From the NCBI GenBank assembly GCA_964019135.1, contig OZ025260.1, positions 18,904,254-18,968,253 of the forward strand: a stretch of DNA of 64,000 nt, in the 5' to 3' direction. Each line of letters begins with the position of its first letter. The first letter of the stretch is position 1. Below the pieces are notes generated by a model. It was not told the DNA's origin and did no database searches. It saw only the letters and a program-made list of their open reading frames with translations. Of the stretch, positions 23,501-31,496 are shown one piece after another. The translations under genes were made by a program, and so were the position numbers. Source of the stretch: Arenicola marina (lineage: Eukaryota; Annelida; Polychaeta; Arenicolidae).

Positions 23501-26500
23501 TACTGTGGCAGTAGTTGTACTGTGGCAGTAGTTGTACTGTGGCAGTAGTTGTACTGTGGCGTAGCTGTACTGTGGCAGTAGTTGTACTGTGGCAGTAGTT
23601 GTACTGTGGCAGTAGTTGTACTGTGGCAGTAGTTGTACTGTGACAGTAGTTGTACTGTGGCAGTAGTTGTACTGTGGCAGTAGTTGCACTGTGGCAGTAG
23701 TTGTACTGTGGCAGTAGTTGCACTGTGGCAGTAGTTGCACTGTGGCAGTAGTTGTACTGTGACAGTAGTTGTACTGTGGCAGTAGTTGTACTGTGGCAGT
23801 AGTTGCACTGTGGCAGTAGTTGCACTGTGACAGTAGTTGTACTGTGGCAGTAGTTGTACTGTGGCAGTAGTTGCACTGTGGCAGTAGTTGTACTGTGGCA
23901 GTAGTTGTACTGTGGCAGTAGCTGTACTGTGGCAGTAGTTGTACTGTGGCAGTAGCTGTACTGTGGCAGTAGTTGTACTGTGGCAGTAGTTGTACTGTGA
24001 CAGTAGTTGTACTGTGGCAGTAGTTGCACTGTGGCAGTAGTTGTACTGTGGCAGTAGTTGCACTGTGGCAGTAGTTGTACTGTGGCAGTAGTTGTACTGT
24101 GGCAGTAGCTGTACTGTGGCAGTAGTTGTACTGTGGCAGTAGCTGTACTGTGGCAGTAGTTGTACTGTGGCAGTAGCTGTACTGTGGCAGTAGTTGTACT
24201 GTGGCAGTAGTTGTACTGTGACAGTAGTTGTACTGTGACAGTAGTTGCACTGTGGCAGTAGTTGTACTGTGGCAGTAGTTGTACTGTGGCAGTAGCTGTA
24301 CTGTGGCAGTAGTTGTACTGTGGCAGTAGCTGTACTGTGGCAGTAGTTGTACTGTGGCAGTAGCTGTACTGTGGCAGTAGTTGTACTGTGGCAGTAGTTG
24401 TACTGTGACAGTAGTTGTACTGTGGCAGTAGTTGCACTGTGGCAGTAGTTGTACTGTGGCAGTAGTTGCACTGTGGCAGTAGTTGTACTGTGGCAGTAGT
24501 TGTACTGTGGCAGTAGCTGTACTGTGGCAGTAGTTGTACTGTGGCAGTAGCTGTACTGTGGCAGTAGTTGTACTGTGGCAGTAGCTGTACTGTGGCAGTA
24601 GTTGTACTGTGGCAGTAGTTGTACTGTGGCAGTAGTTGTACTGTGACAGTAGTTGTACTGTGGCAGTAGTTGTACTGTGGCAGTAGTTGTACTGTGGCAG
24701 TAGTTGTACTGTGACAGTAGCTGTACTGTGGCAGTAGTTGTACTGTGGCAGTAGTTGTACTGTGGCAGTAGTTGTACTGTGACAGTAGTTGCACTGTGGC
24801 AGTAGTTGTACTGTGACAGTAGTTGCACTGTGGCAGTAGTTGTACTGTGGCAGTAGTTGTACTGTGGCAGTAGTTGTACTGTGGCAGTAGTTGTACTGTG
24901 ACAGTAGTTGTACTGTGGCAGTAGTTGTACTGTGACAGTAGTTGCACTGTGGCAGTAGTTGTACTGTGACAGTAGTTGCACTGTGGCAGTAGTTGTACTG
25001 TGGCAGTAGTTGTACTGTGGCAGTAGTTGCACTGTGGCAGTAGTTGCACTGTGGCAGTAGTTGCACTGTGGCAGTAGTTGCACTGTGGCAGTAGTTGTAC
25101 TGTGGCAGTAGTTGTACTGTGGCGTAGCTGTACTGTGGCAGTAGCTGTACTGTGGCAGTAGTTGCACTGTGGCAGTAGTTGCACTGTGGCAGTAGTTGTA
25201 CTGTGGCAGTAGTTGTACTGTGGCGTAGCTGTACTGTGGCAGTAGCTGTACTGTGGCAGTAGTTGTACTGTGACAGTAGTTGTACTGTGGCGTAGCTGTA
25301 CTGTGGCAGTAGTTGTACTGTGGCAGTAGTTGCGCTGTGGCAGTAGTTGCGCTGTGGCAGTAGTTGTACTGTGACAGTAGTTGTACTGTGGCAGTAGTTG
25401 TACTGTGACAGTAGTTGTACTGTGGCAGTAGTTGTACTGTGGCAGTAGTTGTACTGTGGCAGTAGCTGTACTGTGGCAGTAGCTGTACTGTGGCAGTAGT
25501 TGTACTGTGGCAGTAGTTGTACTGTGGCAGTAGTTGTACTGTGGCAGTAGTTGTACTGTGGCAGTAGTTGTACTGTGGCAGTAGTTGTACTGTGGCAGTA
25601 GTTGTACTGTGGCAGTAGTTGTACTGTGGCAGTAGCTGTACTGTGGCAGTAGTTGTACTGTGGCAGTAGTTGTACTGTGGCAGTAGCTGTACTGTGGCAG
25701 TAGTTGTACTGTGGCAGTAGTTGTACTGTGGCAGTAGTTGTACTGTGGCAGTAGTTGTACTGTGGCAGTAGCTGTACTGTGGCAGTAGCTGTACTGTGGC
25801 AGTAGTTGTACTGTGGCAGTAGTTGTACTGTGGCAGTAGTTGTACTGTGGCAGTAGTTGCACTGTGGCAGTAGTTGTACTGTGGCAGTAGCTGTACTGTG
25901 GCAGTAGTTGCGCTGTGACAGTAGTTGCACTGTGGCTATAGCTGTACTGTGACAGTAGTTGCACTGTGGCAGTAGTTGTACTGTGGCAGTAGTTGCACTG
26001 TGGCAGTAGTTGCACTGTGGCAGTAGTTGTACTGTGGCAGTAGCTGTACTGTGGCAGTAGCTGTACTGTGGCAGTAGTTGTACTGTGGCAGTAGTTGTAC
26101 TGTGGCAGTAGTTGTACTGTGACAGTAGTTGTACTGTGACAGTAGTTGTACTGTGGCAGTAGCTGTACTGTGGCAGTAGTTGTACTGTGGCAGTAGTTGT
26201 ACTGTGGCAGTAGTTGTACTGTGGCAGTAGCTGTACTGTGGCAGTAGCTGTACTGTGGCAGTAGCTGTACTGTGACAGTAGTTGCACTGTGGCAGTAGTT
26301 GTACTGTGGCAGTAGTTGTACTGTGGCAGTAGCTGTACCTGTACTGACAGTTTCCTCTCCTGATTTTCTCCTCCACTGACCGTTCTCAGGAGACCTGTCT
26401 GACCAATCCGGTGATCCAGAAAACTGTACAGCAGTGTCTCCACTTCCTGTACGAGGCCGACTTACTGTCGGAGGAGACTATTCTTAAGTGGCACGCCACC

Positions 26501-26861
26501 CCCACCGCCGGAGACGACGCCACCAAGCGGCAGGAATTGCGCAAGCAGGTAGGTCACGTGACGCTGTAATATTCGGATTTTTAGCTTGTGGCGTGTTAGT
26601 TAATCCTTCATGAAGGAAGACATTCAGAAACATTTGTTATATCACTAAAACAAGGAGAAAACTGTTGATTTATTTGAAGTCTGACACCATTATCGCTTGT
26701 TAATACCGAGTAGATTCTAAGTGAATGTCTCCTTTCTCAGGCAATGTTAACTGGAGTAGTGAGATTTTGACGAGACGACGTTGTTCTTTCAGCTCAAGCC
26801 CTTTATTCAATGGTTGGAGGAGGCTGATGAAGAGTCTGACGAGGAGTCGGAAGAGGACTGA
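5572..26861 (+). CDS. EIF2B5: eIF2B epsilon subunit (complete, 16 exons)
   Basis: Catalytic subunit of eIF2B, the cytoplasmic guanine-nucleotide exchange factor that reloads eIF2 with GTP for initiator tRNA delivery. Exons: 5572-5694, 6859-6983, 7435-7620, 8650-8824, 9206-9361, 9733-9818, 10234-10359, 10761-10861, 11367-11512, 11805-11892, 12440-12667, 13786-13876, 14311-14428, 16181-16261, 26390-26548, 26793-26861. All phases join, giving 2058 nt and 685 aa (the human protein is about 720). Order: nucleotidyltransferase-like domain (about 20-270), left-handed beta-helix hexapeptide repeats (about 325-430), acidic linker (about 430-510), and a C-terminal W2/HEAT catalytic domain (about 514-685) ending in the aromatic/acidic tail [15 protein letters not shown]. 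Start chosen because [10 protein letters not shown] leads directly into the conserved [13 protein letters not shown]. Intron 14 is 10.1 kb owing to a satellite-like array. Confidence 0.93.
5695..6858. other. EIF2B5 intron 1
   Basis: 1.16 kb, AT-rich in its second half. A GTTCGAACC box-B-like sequence near 5838 hints at a tRNA-derived SINE remnant at about 5790-5970, but no box A was found. Confidence 0.4.
6859..6983 (+). CDS. EIF2B5: EIF2B5 exon 2
   Basis: Codes for [18 protein letters not shown]...VFCG, the family's conserved P-L-A-N-x-P-L-x-E-Y motif of the nucleotidyltransferase-like domain. Donor GC|GTAAGT, phase 2. Confidence 0.9.
7338..7447 (+). repeat. Tandem duplication spanning the EIF2B5 exon 3 acceptor
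   Basis: A segment of about 45 bp (GATGTGA..GTCTT..ATTCCTATTTTCAG and the first exon bases CTCT/TCGGAAATG) occurs at 7338-7382 and again 65 bp later at 7403-7447. The second copy is the true splice acceptor. Confidence 0.85.
7435..7620 (+). CDS. EIF2B5: EIF2B5 exon 3
   Basis: Codes for [16 protein letters not shown] and the VNGDMVSN strand-turn typical of the fold. The acceptor at 7433-7434 is preceded 65 bp upstream by a near-identical decoy acceptor at 7368-7369, which would give a frameshift and an early TAA if used. Confidence 0.9.
8650..8824 (+). CDS. EIF2B5: EIF2B5 exon 4
   Basis: Codes for [15 protein letters not shown] and [16 protein letters not shown], matching the strands after the VNGDMVSN turn in eIF2B epsilon. 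Phase 2 entry (AA|G), phase 0 exit. A SINE fragment starts about 20 bp after its donor. Confidence 0.9.
8845..9010 (+). mobile_element. 5'-truncated tRNA-derived SINE (family 1)
   Basis: Contains the box-B-like GGTTCGCGCC, then the shared body ending CATTGACGCGATATGACCAAAAG. It matches the fuller copy at 45826-46045 and a fragment at 42053-42170. It lies in EIF2B5 intron 4, close to the donor. Confidence 0.7.
9206..9361 (+). CDS. EIF2B5: EIF2B5 exon 5
   Basis: 52 codons with [16 protein letters not shown] and [20 protein letters not shown], one of the most conserved stretches of the epsilon subunit. Confidence 0.93.
9733..9818 (+). CDS. EIF2B5: EIF2B5 exon 6
   Basis: Codes for [26 protein letters not shown], end of the nucleotidyltransferase-like domain. 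Donor AG|GTGGGT, phase 2. Confidence 0.92.
10234..10359 (+). CDS. EIF2B5: EIF2B5 exon 7
   Basis: Codes for [15 protein letters not shown] and [16 protein letters not shown], the link into the beta-helix domain. Donor AG|GTTGGT. Confidence 0.92.
10761..10861 (+). CDS. EIF2B5: EIF2B5 exon 8
   Basis: Codes for hexapeptide-repeat turns of the left-handed beta-helix ([28 protein letters not shown], six-residue periodicity). Strong T-rich acceptor and GTAAGC donor. Confidence 0.93.
11030..11166. mobile_element. Small MITE-like element with about 24-bp inverted repeats
   Basis: CTGAAAATGACGTCGTTATG at 11030 pairs with an inverted copy at 11143-11166 (about 21 of 24 positions). 137 bp, no ORF, in EIF2B5 intron 8. 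A third partial copy of the arm lies between them. Confidence 0.5.
11367..11512 (+). CDS. EIF2B5: EIF2B5 exon 9
   Basis: Continues the beta-helix ([30 protein letters not shown]). Its last 13 bp, donor and about 90 bp of intron are tandemly duplicated directly downstream, leaving a second intact donor at 11617. Confidence 0.92.
11500..11709 (+). repeat. 105-bp tandem duplication spanning the EIF2B5 exon 9 donor
   Basis: Two adjacent copies (11500-11604 and 11605-11709), about 92% alike, each containing CCTAGCAA(C/T)CGAAGTATGTTT, i.e. exon 9 end plus donor. Use of the downstream donor would add an in-frame TAA. Confidence 0.9.
11805..11892 (+). CDS. EIF2B5: EIF2B5 exon 10
   Basis: Codes for [19 protein letters not shown] then an acidic run DEDEDEEPE, the start of the linker before the catalytic domain. 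Confidence 0.9.
12440..12667 (+). CDS. EIF2B5: EIF2B5 exon 11 (acidic linker)
   Basis: Codes for GRAYLYRPP (the G-x-Y-L-W motif of the family), long Glu/Asp runs, and [16 protein letters not shown], the conserved LWGL element. GC-rich. Donor A|GTGAGT, phase 1. Confidence 0.92.
13290..13470 (-). mobile_element. tRNA-derived SINE remnant (family 2)
   Basis: On the minus strand, box-A-like TAGCAATTGGTTGGC is followed about 45 bp later by the box B GGGTTCGAACCCC, then unrelated body sequence. It lies in EIF2B5 intron 11. The 3' limit is uncertain. Confidence 0.5.
13786..13876 (+). CDS. EIF2B5: EIF2B5 exon 12
   Basis: Codes for [17 protein letters not shown] and MVLEVNSVK, the first helices of the W2/HEAT catalytic domain. 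Confidence 0.92.
14040..14310 (+). repeat. 33-bp minisatellite ending at the EIF2B5 exon 13 acceptor
   Basis: Eight copies of ATCTGTGTAAGACCTGTGAC plus ATTGTTGATCCAG. Each unit holds an acceptor (GATCCAG) and, 6 nt later, a donor consensus (GTAAGA). The last CAG is the functional acceptor of exon 13. Confidence 0.9.
14311..14428 (+). CDS. EIF2B5: EIF2B5 exon 13
   Basis: Codes for [20 protein letters not shown], the second HEAT-like helix pair. Its acceptor (GTTGATCCAG) is the last unit of a 33-bp minisatellite, so the same acceptor sequence occurs about eight times upstream. Confidence 0.92.
14514..14717. repeat. (TA)n and 37-bp minisatellite in EIF2B5 intron 13
   Basis: A (TA) run of about 11 copies at 14514-14536 is followed by about 4.5 copies of a 37-bp unit (GCGCGTACCGTAGCGCGATC core with AACAGGTAGAACCAGG) at 14556-14717. 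The rest of the intron to 16180 shows no gene. Confidence 0.85.
16181..16261 (+). CDS. EIF2B5: EIF2B5 exon 14
   Basis: 27 codons: [20 protein letters not shown], part of the HEAT-like catalytic domain. Followed by the 10.1 kb intron 14. Confidence 0.92.
16512..26349. repeat. Giant 17/34-bp tandem array in EIF2B5 intron 14
   Basis: About 9.8 kb. The left third (16.5-18.7 kb) is a 34-bp dimer made of monomers A (GCTATAGCTGTACTGTG) and B (ACAGTAGTTGCACTGTG). The middle (18.7-22.9 kb) mixes dimers with hybrid monomers in a higher-order arrangement, including a block repeated at 1,681 bp. The right part (22.9-26.3 kb) is almost pure 17-bp hybrid GCAGTAGTTGTACTGTG. Occasional 16-bp units (GCGTAGCTGTACTGTG) shift the register. 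Each A-B junction makes the palindrome TACTGTGACAGTA. Minus-strand frames of over 1,000 codons are artefacts of a 17-bp period (51 bp, 17 aa). Confidence 0.97.
26390..26548 (+). CDS. EIF2B5: EIF2B5 exon 15
   Basis: Codes for [20 protein letters not shown], the conserved Y-E-x-D-L/I-x-E-E-x-I-x-x-W motif of eIF2B epsilon/eIF5 W2 domains. It begins about 40 bp after the end of the giant array. Confidence 0.95.
26793..26861 (+). CDS. EIF2B5: EIF2B5 exon 16 (terminal)
   Basis: Codes for [18 protein letters not shown].. and ends at TGA 26859-26861. The aromatic/acidic tail is the family's usual C terminus. Confidence 0.95.
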   Translation, partial: LKPFIQWLEEADEESDEESEED

Positions 26862-27970
26862 GGTACCAGCCAGTTGGAGGATCTGGAAACCAGCCAGTTT
26901 TAGGTCTAGGCACCAGCCAGTTGGAGCACTGAGACACCAGCCAGTTGGAGGATCTGGGTACCAGGCATTTGGAGGACCTGGGCACCAACCAGTTGGAGGG
27001 TCTGGGTACCAACCAGTTGGAGGATCTGGGCACCAGCCAGTTGGAAGACCTGGGAACCAACCATTTGGAGGATCTGGGCACCAGCCAGTTGGAGCACTAA
27101 GGCACCAGCCAGTTGGAGCACTGATGCACCAGCCAGTTGGAGCACTAAGGCACCAGCCAGTTGGAGCACTGATGCACCAGCCAGTTGGAGCAATAAGGCA
27201 TTTGCCAGTTGGAGGACCTGGGCCAGTTGGAGGATCTGTGTACCAACCAGCTGGAGGACCTGGGCACCAGCCAGCTGGAGCACTGAGGCACCAGCCAGTT
27301 GGAGGTCTGGGCACCAGCCAGTTGGAGCACCGAGGCACCAGCTAGCTGGAGCACTGAGGCACCAGCCAGTTGGAGCACCGAGGCACCAGCCAGTTGGAGC
27401 ACCGAGGCACCAGCCAGCTGGAGCACCGAGACACCAGCCAGTTGGAGCACCGAGGCACCAGCCAGTTGGAGCACCGAGGCACCAGCCAGCTGGAGCACCG
27501 AGGCACCAGCCAGTTGGAGCACCGAGGCACCAGCCAGTTGGAGCACCGAGGCACCAGCCAGTTGGAGCACCGAGGCACCAGCCAGTTGGAGGATCTGGGC
27601 ACCAGCCAGTTGGAGCACCGAGGCACCAGCCAGTTGGAGCACCGAGGCACCAGCCAGTTGGAGCACCGAGGCACCAGCCAGCTGGAGCACCGAGGCACCA
27701 GCCAGCTGGGGCACCGATGCACCAGCCAGCTGGAGCACCGAGGCACCAGCCAGCTGGGGCACCGAGGCACCAGCCAGCTGGGGCAACGAGGCACAAGCCA
27801 GCTGGGGCAACGAGGCACCAGCCAGTTGGAGCACCGAGCCACCCGCCAGTTAGAGCACCGAGGCACCAGCCAGTTGGAGGATCTGGGCACCAGCCAGTTG
27901 GAGGTTTTTGGGCACCAGCCAGTTGGAGGATCTGGGCACCAGCCAGTTGGAAGATCTGGGCACCAGCCCA
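26862..27970 (+). repeat. 24-bp minisatellite in the EIF2B5 3' UTR
   Basis: About 45 copies of CACCAGCCAGTTGGAGCACC-GAGG (24 bp, with a GGATCTGG variant) start immediately after the stop codon. They end about 155 bp before an AATAAA, so they should be transcribed as most of the 3' UTR. All frames look open because 24 is a multiple of 3; the long frames (GAPTGWCL, HQPVG types) are artefacts. Readthrough of the TGA would hit a TAG after about 13 codons. Confidence 0.9.
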
Positions 27971-28125
27971 TGACATGACTGAGGCACCGGTCCATTAAGG
28001 CCCCCATTTGCGGGTTGGCGCACGCTGTGTCACTGTGTATGTTTATACCTGATAGAGATGCCAGGACCTTTCTAAGGGACATGGATCCATTTCTTGGAGA
28101 TACAATCTATGAATGTCGTCACGAC

Positions 28126-28131
28126 AATAAA
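28126..28131 (+). terminator. EIF2B5: AATAAA polyadenylation signal, EIF2B5
   Basis: First AATAAA after the stop codon that lies beyond the 3' UTR repeat. It implies a 3' UTR of about 1.3 kb. Confidence 0.6.
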
Positions 28132-28149
28132 TCGCCTTAGGCTTAAAAC

Positions 28150-30639
28150 GATATATTTGGTGTTTTATCCTATGTTTTCGTGAGTTCTGGGATTCGGGTC
28201 CGGGTGGTTGCCAAGGTGGCCAACTGCTCCTCACCCCCCCCCCCCCTCTCCTATCCTTTTGTTTCGGAGCGTCAAACCCGGTCGTCCACTTTCTGGTGCA
28301 CACCAATAATTTTCCAATTCCTTGATCCGTTACTTGGTGACATGTCTCCGTTTTCCTGGATCCATGCCATTGAGGTGATATAATGTTGTGGGTTAAAACT
28401 GCCACGGGAGGGGAGTGGGGGGGGGGGGGGTAATAAAAATGACGCACAAACTTCGATTGTGTTTATTTATTTATTTATTTTACTAGGTTCACAGGTCCGA
28501 ACAGCGACTGAACCGGACACACGCACACACACACGTCGCCATGACAACACGGTCCGCCATGACACCTCTCGTCTCCCCCAGTCACGCCTGGTTACAAGGT
28601 ACACTAACAAAACACTCGAGAGTACAATACCTCAATTAAATACACTGGTCACTGCGCTCCCCATCCGACTCCCCCAGTAACGGATCCTCTCCAGTAACCC
28701 GCCGCGTTTGGCTTCCGTACACACCCCTATCATCCTCACCCCCTCCCCATCCCACCCGACTAAGCACGCGCGCCGCACCAATTTTCATTTATTTACCGAT
28801 GTATTTACATATACCAATAATAACGTGTGTGTATATATAAAGGCACGCCCCGCTTAGCTTTGTCAGTACTGTAAAATAGGCGAGGCTAGGCGACCTGTAC
28901 AGAGCACTACAGCCACTTTGTTTGTTTGTACCCCGTTTTTAATGACACACAGTTATAACAACAGCGAGATTTTCAGTATGTACACAACCGCGACGGCTCT
29001 GCACGCGACGCTACAACCAACGCGGCTACACCACTAACTACCAGACTAGATTTGTTTTGGCGATTGCACCACGACACCACATAACGAGGCTCTAGTCACC
29101 TACTTCATCATTCCGTAACCTGAAGTCCCCCCCCCCGCACCCCCCCACCCCTCCACACAATCCCCAAGGATAGTTTACCGCGACACCACACAACATAAGA
29201 CTCGGACCTCGCCATCAGGCCGTGACGTCATTCAGTTCCGTGACGTCATTATGCAGTTCCGTTCGTGTCTCGAGTATGTCTGTTTGGACAATGCCCGATT
29301 TGTGTCATATCGAGGTGACACAGCATATCATTAACCCCAAGATTCAGTTTAATCCACCACCCTGGAATAAATCATATTCAAATAGGCATTTGTGGCCAAT
29401 TTAAGGTGAAGAAGCACTGTTAACTTGGCACCAAATCAAAACCAATTCTACAGGTGACCTACTTTAGTTTACTCCACCGGCGATTTATATGAATTCATTC
29501 GTGATCGAATTGATCCCCTTATTTTTGGCGGCATATTATTAAAATACTTTTGTAAAAGCTGTTGATTATAAGGTGTGCGTGTCAACGACATACAGCTTAT
29601 ATTATATTATAGGCACGATTAATACAGAATAACACACAAGTCTTGATTATCTTTCCTTGCCGCGCCCCTGTTCTGCGCTATAACGTTACTCTTGAAGCAC
29701 CTTTGTTGAAATACGGCGACCTAACTTGTCGAAAAACACAGACTACCGTAAACTACTGTAGACACAACGTCACTGATTAATTAAATATCCGCAGCAAACG
29801 GATTATGTTCAACCTTGATTTAAAATTTCTCTGCTTTCCTTGGGTTGTGACATCGACTACGGGCCAAGCAGGGGGTTACGTCCTAAAACACTTGTATGCT
29901 GTTACTTTTGCAACGCATTCATATATATATACATGGCCCCAACCAATAACTATAGTATTGGTACAACGAACCCCAAATCAGTACGCATCAACGGTGTCAC
30001 GTGATTCTCATGGACACGCCCATAATATTCACATCGTGCAACACAATGTCAAGGTCATTCCGCCTATAAATACCGGACATATATATAAAAGAATTGCGCA
30101 ACCAGTGATCACTACAAACATTCATCTTTTTTTCCTAGTATATCTTTCGACCAGGTATGATTACATGTCCCACTTAATTAAATCACATTTAATTTAAGTT
30201 GTTCGCCGGTAATATACGTGACACATGTACACTTTTGATTAGCTCATACATTCACATGCATGTGAACACCAGGCTACCTATATATATACAATGGACCTGA
30301 TGCTAACATCAGTCGCAACTTTATTAGATCGTCATCTGTCAACCAAAGGATAAGCGACGTCCTTCTAAAAATAATTGCTCGCCGGACCCGACTCTATGAG
30401 AACTATGAACATATGTACAGCATGAGGCATACGTACAATCTTGACCAGAATGAACTTGACTTGAATATTCTGCATTCCGTTGGCAGTTTAAACGACACTA
30501 TAAAGCAAACAGTGGCGACAATTGACTTGATCATAACGGCCCCATTACCCCGTCAACCCCGCAGTGACCCCAGGCAGGACTGAGAGGCTGCTACCTTACG
30601 CAATGCCGACTCTCTTGTGAACACAATCTTTTAAGATTA
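28150..30639. other. Intergenic region between converging EIF2B5 and teneurin
   Basis: No gene seen. Contains C and G homopolymer runs (28237, 28419, 29125), a (TTTA)n tract at 28460-28482 that reads AATAAA repeats on the minus strand, and short AT-rich patches. Part of it is presumably the teneurin 3' UTR. Confidence 0.5.
30320..30325 (-). terminator. AATAAA candidate polyadenylation signal, teneurin
   Basis: First clear AATAAA on the minus strand beyond the teneurin stop (315 bp after it). A run of AATAAA at 28460-28482 is an alternative distal site. Confidence 0.4.
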
Positions 30640-31496
30640 TCAGCTGAGGACGGCGTGAAATTTGATATTTTTGGGATCGTCTGCCAGCTGTGGGTAGGTG
30701 GCGATGTCCCGGATGTAGCGTCCCTGGACCGCCGAGACGCGCCCCTTGCTGAGCAGCTCCTCCTTCTGTTGGCGCGTCCACGAATTGATCGTCTGCTTGT
30801 TGCTCTGCACTAGTTCGCGTTCTATTCGCCAGGCGTTCTCCACGGCTCGCTCCATGGCGTGCTCCAGGACGCGGCGCCGCTCCACGGCCAGCGACGTCCC
30901 GTAGCGGAGATTGAGCACGGTGTGGTTGCCATGGAGACGGATGTCGACGTAGCGCATGACCTCGGGCGTCTCGTGCTGCCTGTGCACCGTCACGTTGATG
31001 CCCTGAATGACGCCCTCCGCGCGTAGGGATAACTCCTTCACGTCGTCTATCGCCTCGTTGAGCGTCCGCTTCACGAAGTAGTGCGTGTCCCTCCCGTGAA
31101 TTGTGTAATGCAAGTTGACGACCTCCGAATTGTTCAACAAGGTCGTCGCCAGGACGGCCAGCTCCTCATTGGCCGACTCCAAGATGTCCACCATCACCTT
31201 GTCCTCCTTCTGGGACAGCATGACCCCCTGGCCGAAGATGTAGGGGAAGGGGGAGAAGGACTTGATGAGCGTCTCCTCGGCCTGCGTGCGGGTCGTGACC
31301 TTTGACCTGGGTACGGTGGAGAGGCGGACGAAGTTCTCCATGTCCCTCTCGAAGGCACACTCGAAGGCTGACGTGATGGGGATCAGGCGCTCCTGCGGGA
31401 CGCTGTCGACCAGAGGGCGAATCTGACCGTTGAAGGTCACGTGCGGTACAAGGCTGTCCAGGTTGTAGCCCAGCGCGTCCATCCAGCTCGCGAACT
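30640..31496 (-). CDS. Teneurin exon Z (C-terminal toxin-like fold and TCAP)
   Basis: 284 codons to TGA. Codes for [16 protein letters not shown] and [14 protein letters not shown] (teneurin form of the Tox-GHH fold; a structural domain of the host protein). The last 40 residues ([32 protein letters not shown]) correspond to the teneurin C-terminal associated peptide. No GKR/GRR amidation signal precedes the stop. Confidence 0.95.

Noticed and set aside
18805..26443. Minus-strand open frames of up to 1,068 codons in the giant array
   Set aside because: They follow from a 17-bp period read three ways (51 bp, 17 aa) in a unit lacking stops in that direction. Parallel frames overlap, and one runs antisense through EIF2B5 exon 15. 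No non-repeat domain.
26700..28082. Open frames on both strands over the 3' UTR repeat (GAPTGWCL and HQPVG types)
   Set aside because: A 24-bp unit without stops keeps all frames open. The sequence lies after the EIF2B5 stop codon and before its polyadenylation signal, with no start or splice evidence.
30640..31496. Independent toxin gene at the end of the teneurin
   Set aside because: The toxin-like fold is the normal C-terminal domain of animal teneurins, encoded by an in-phase last exon, with no separate start or catalytic signature.
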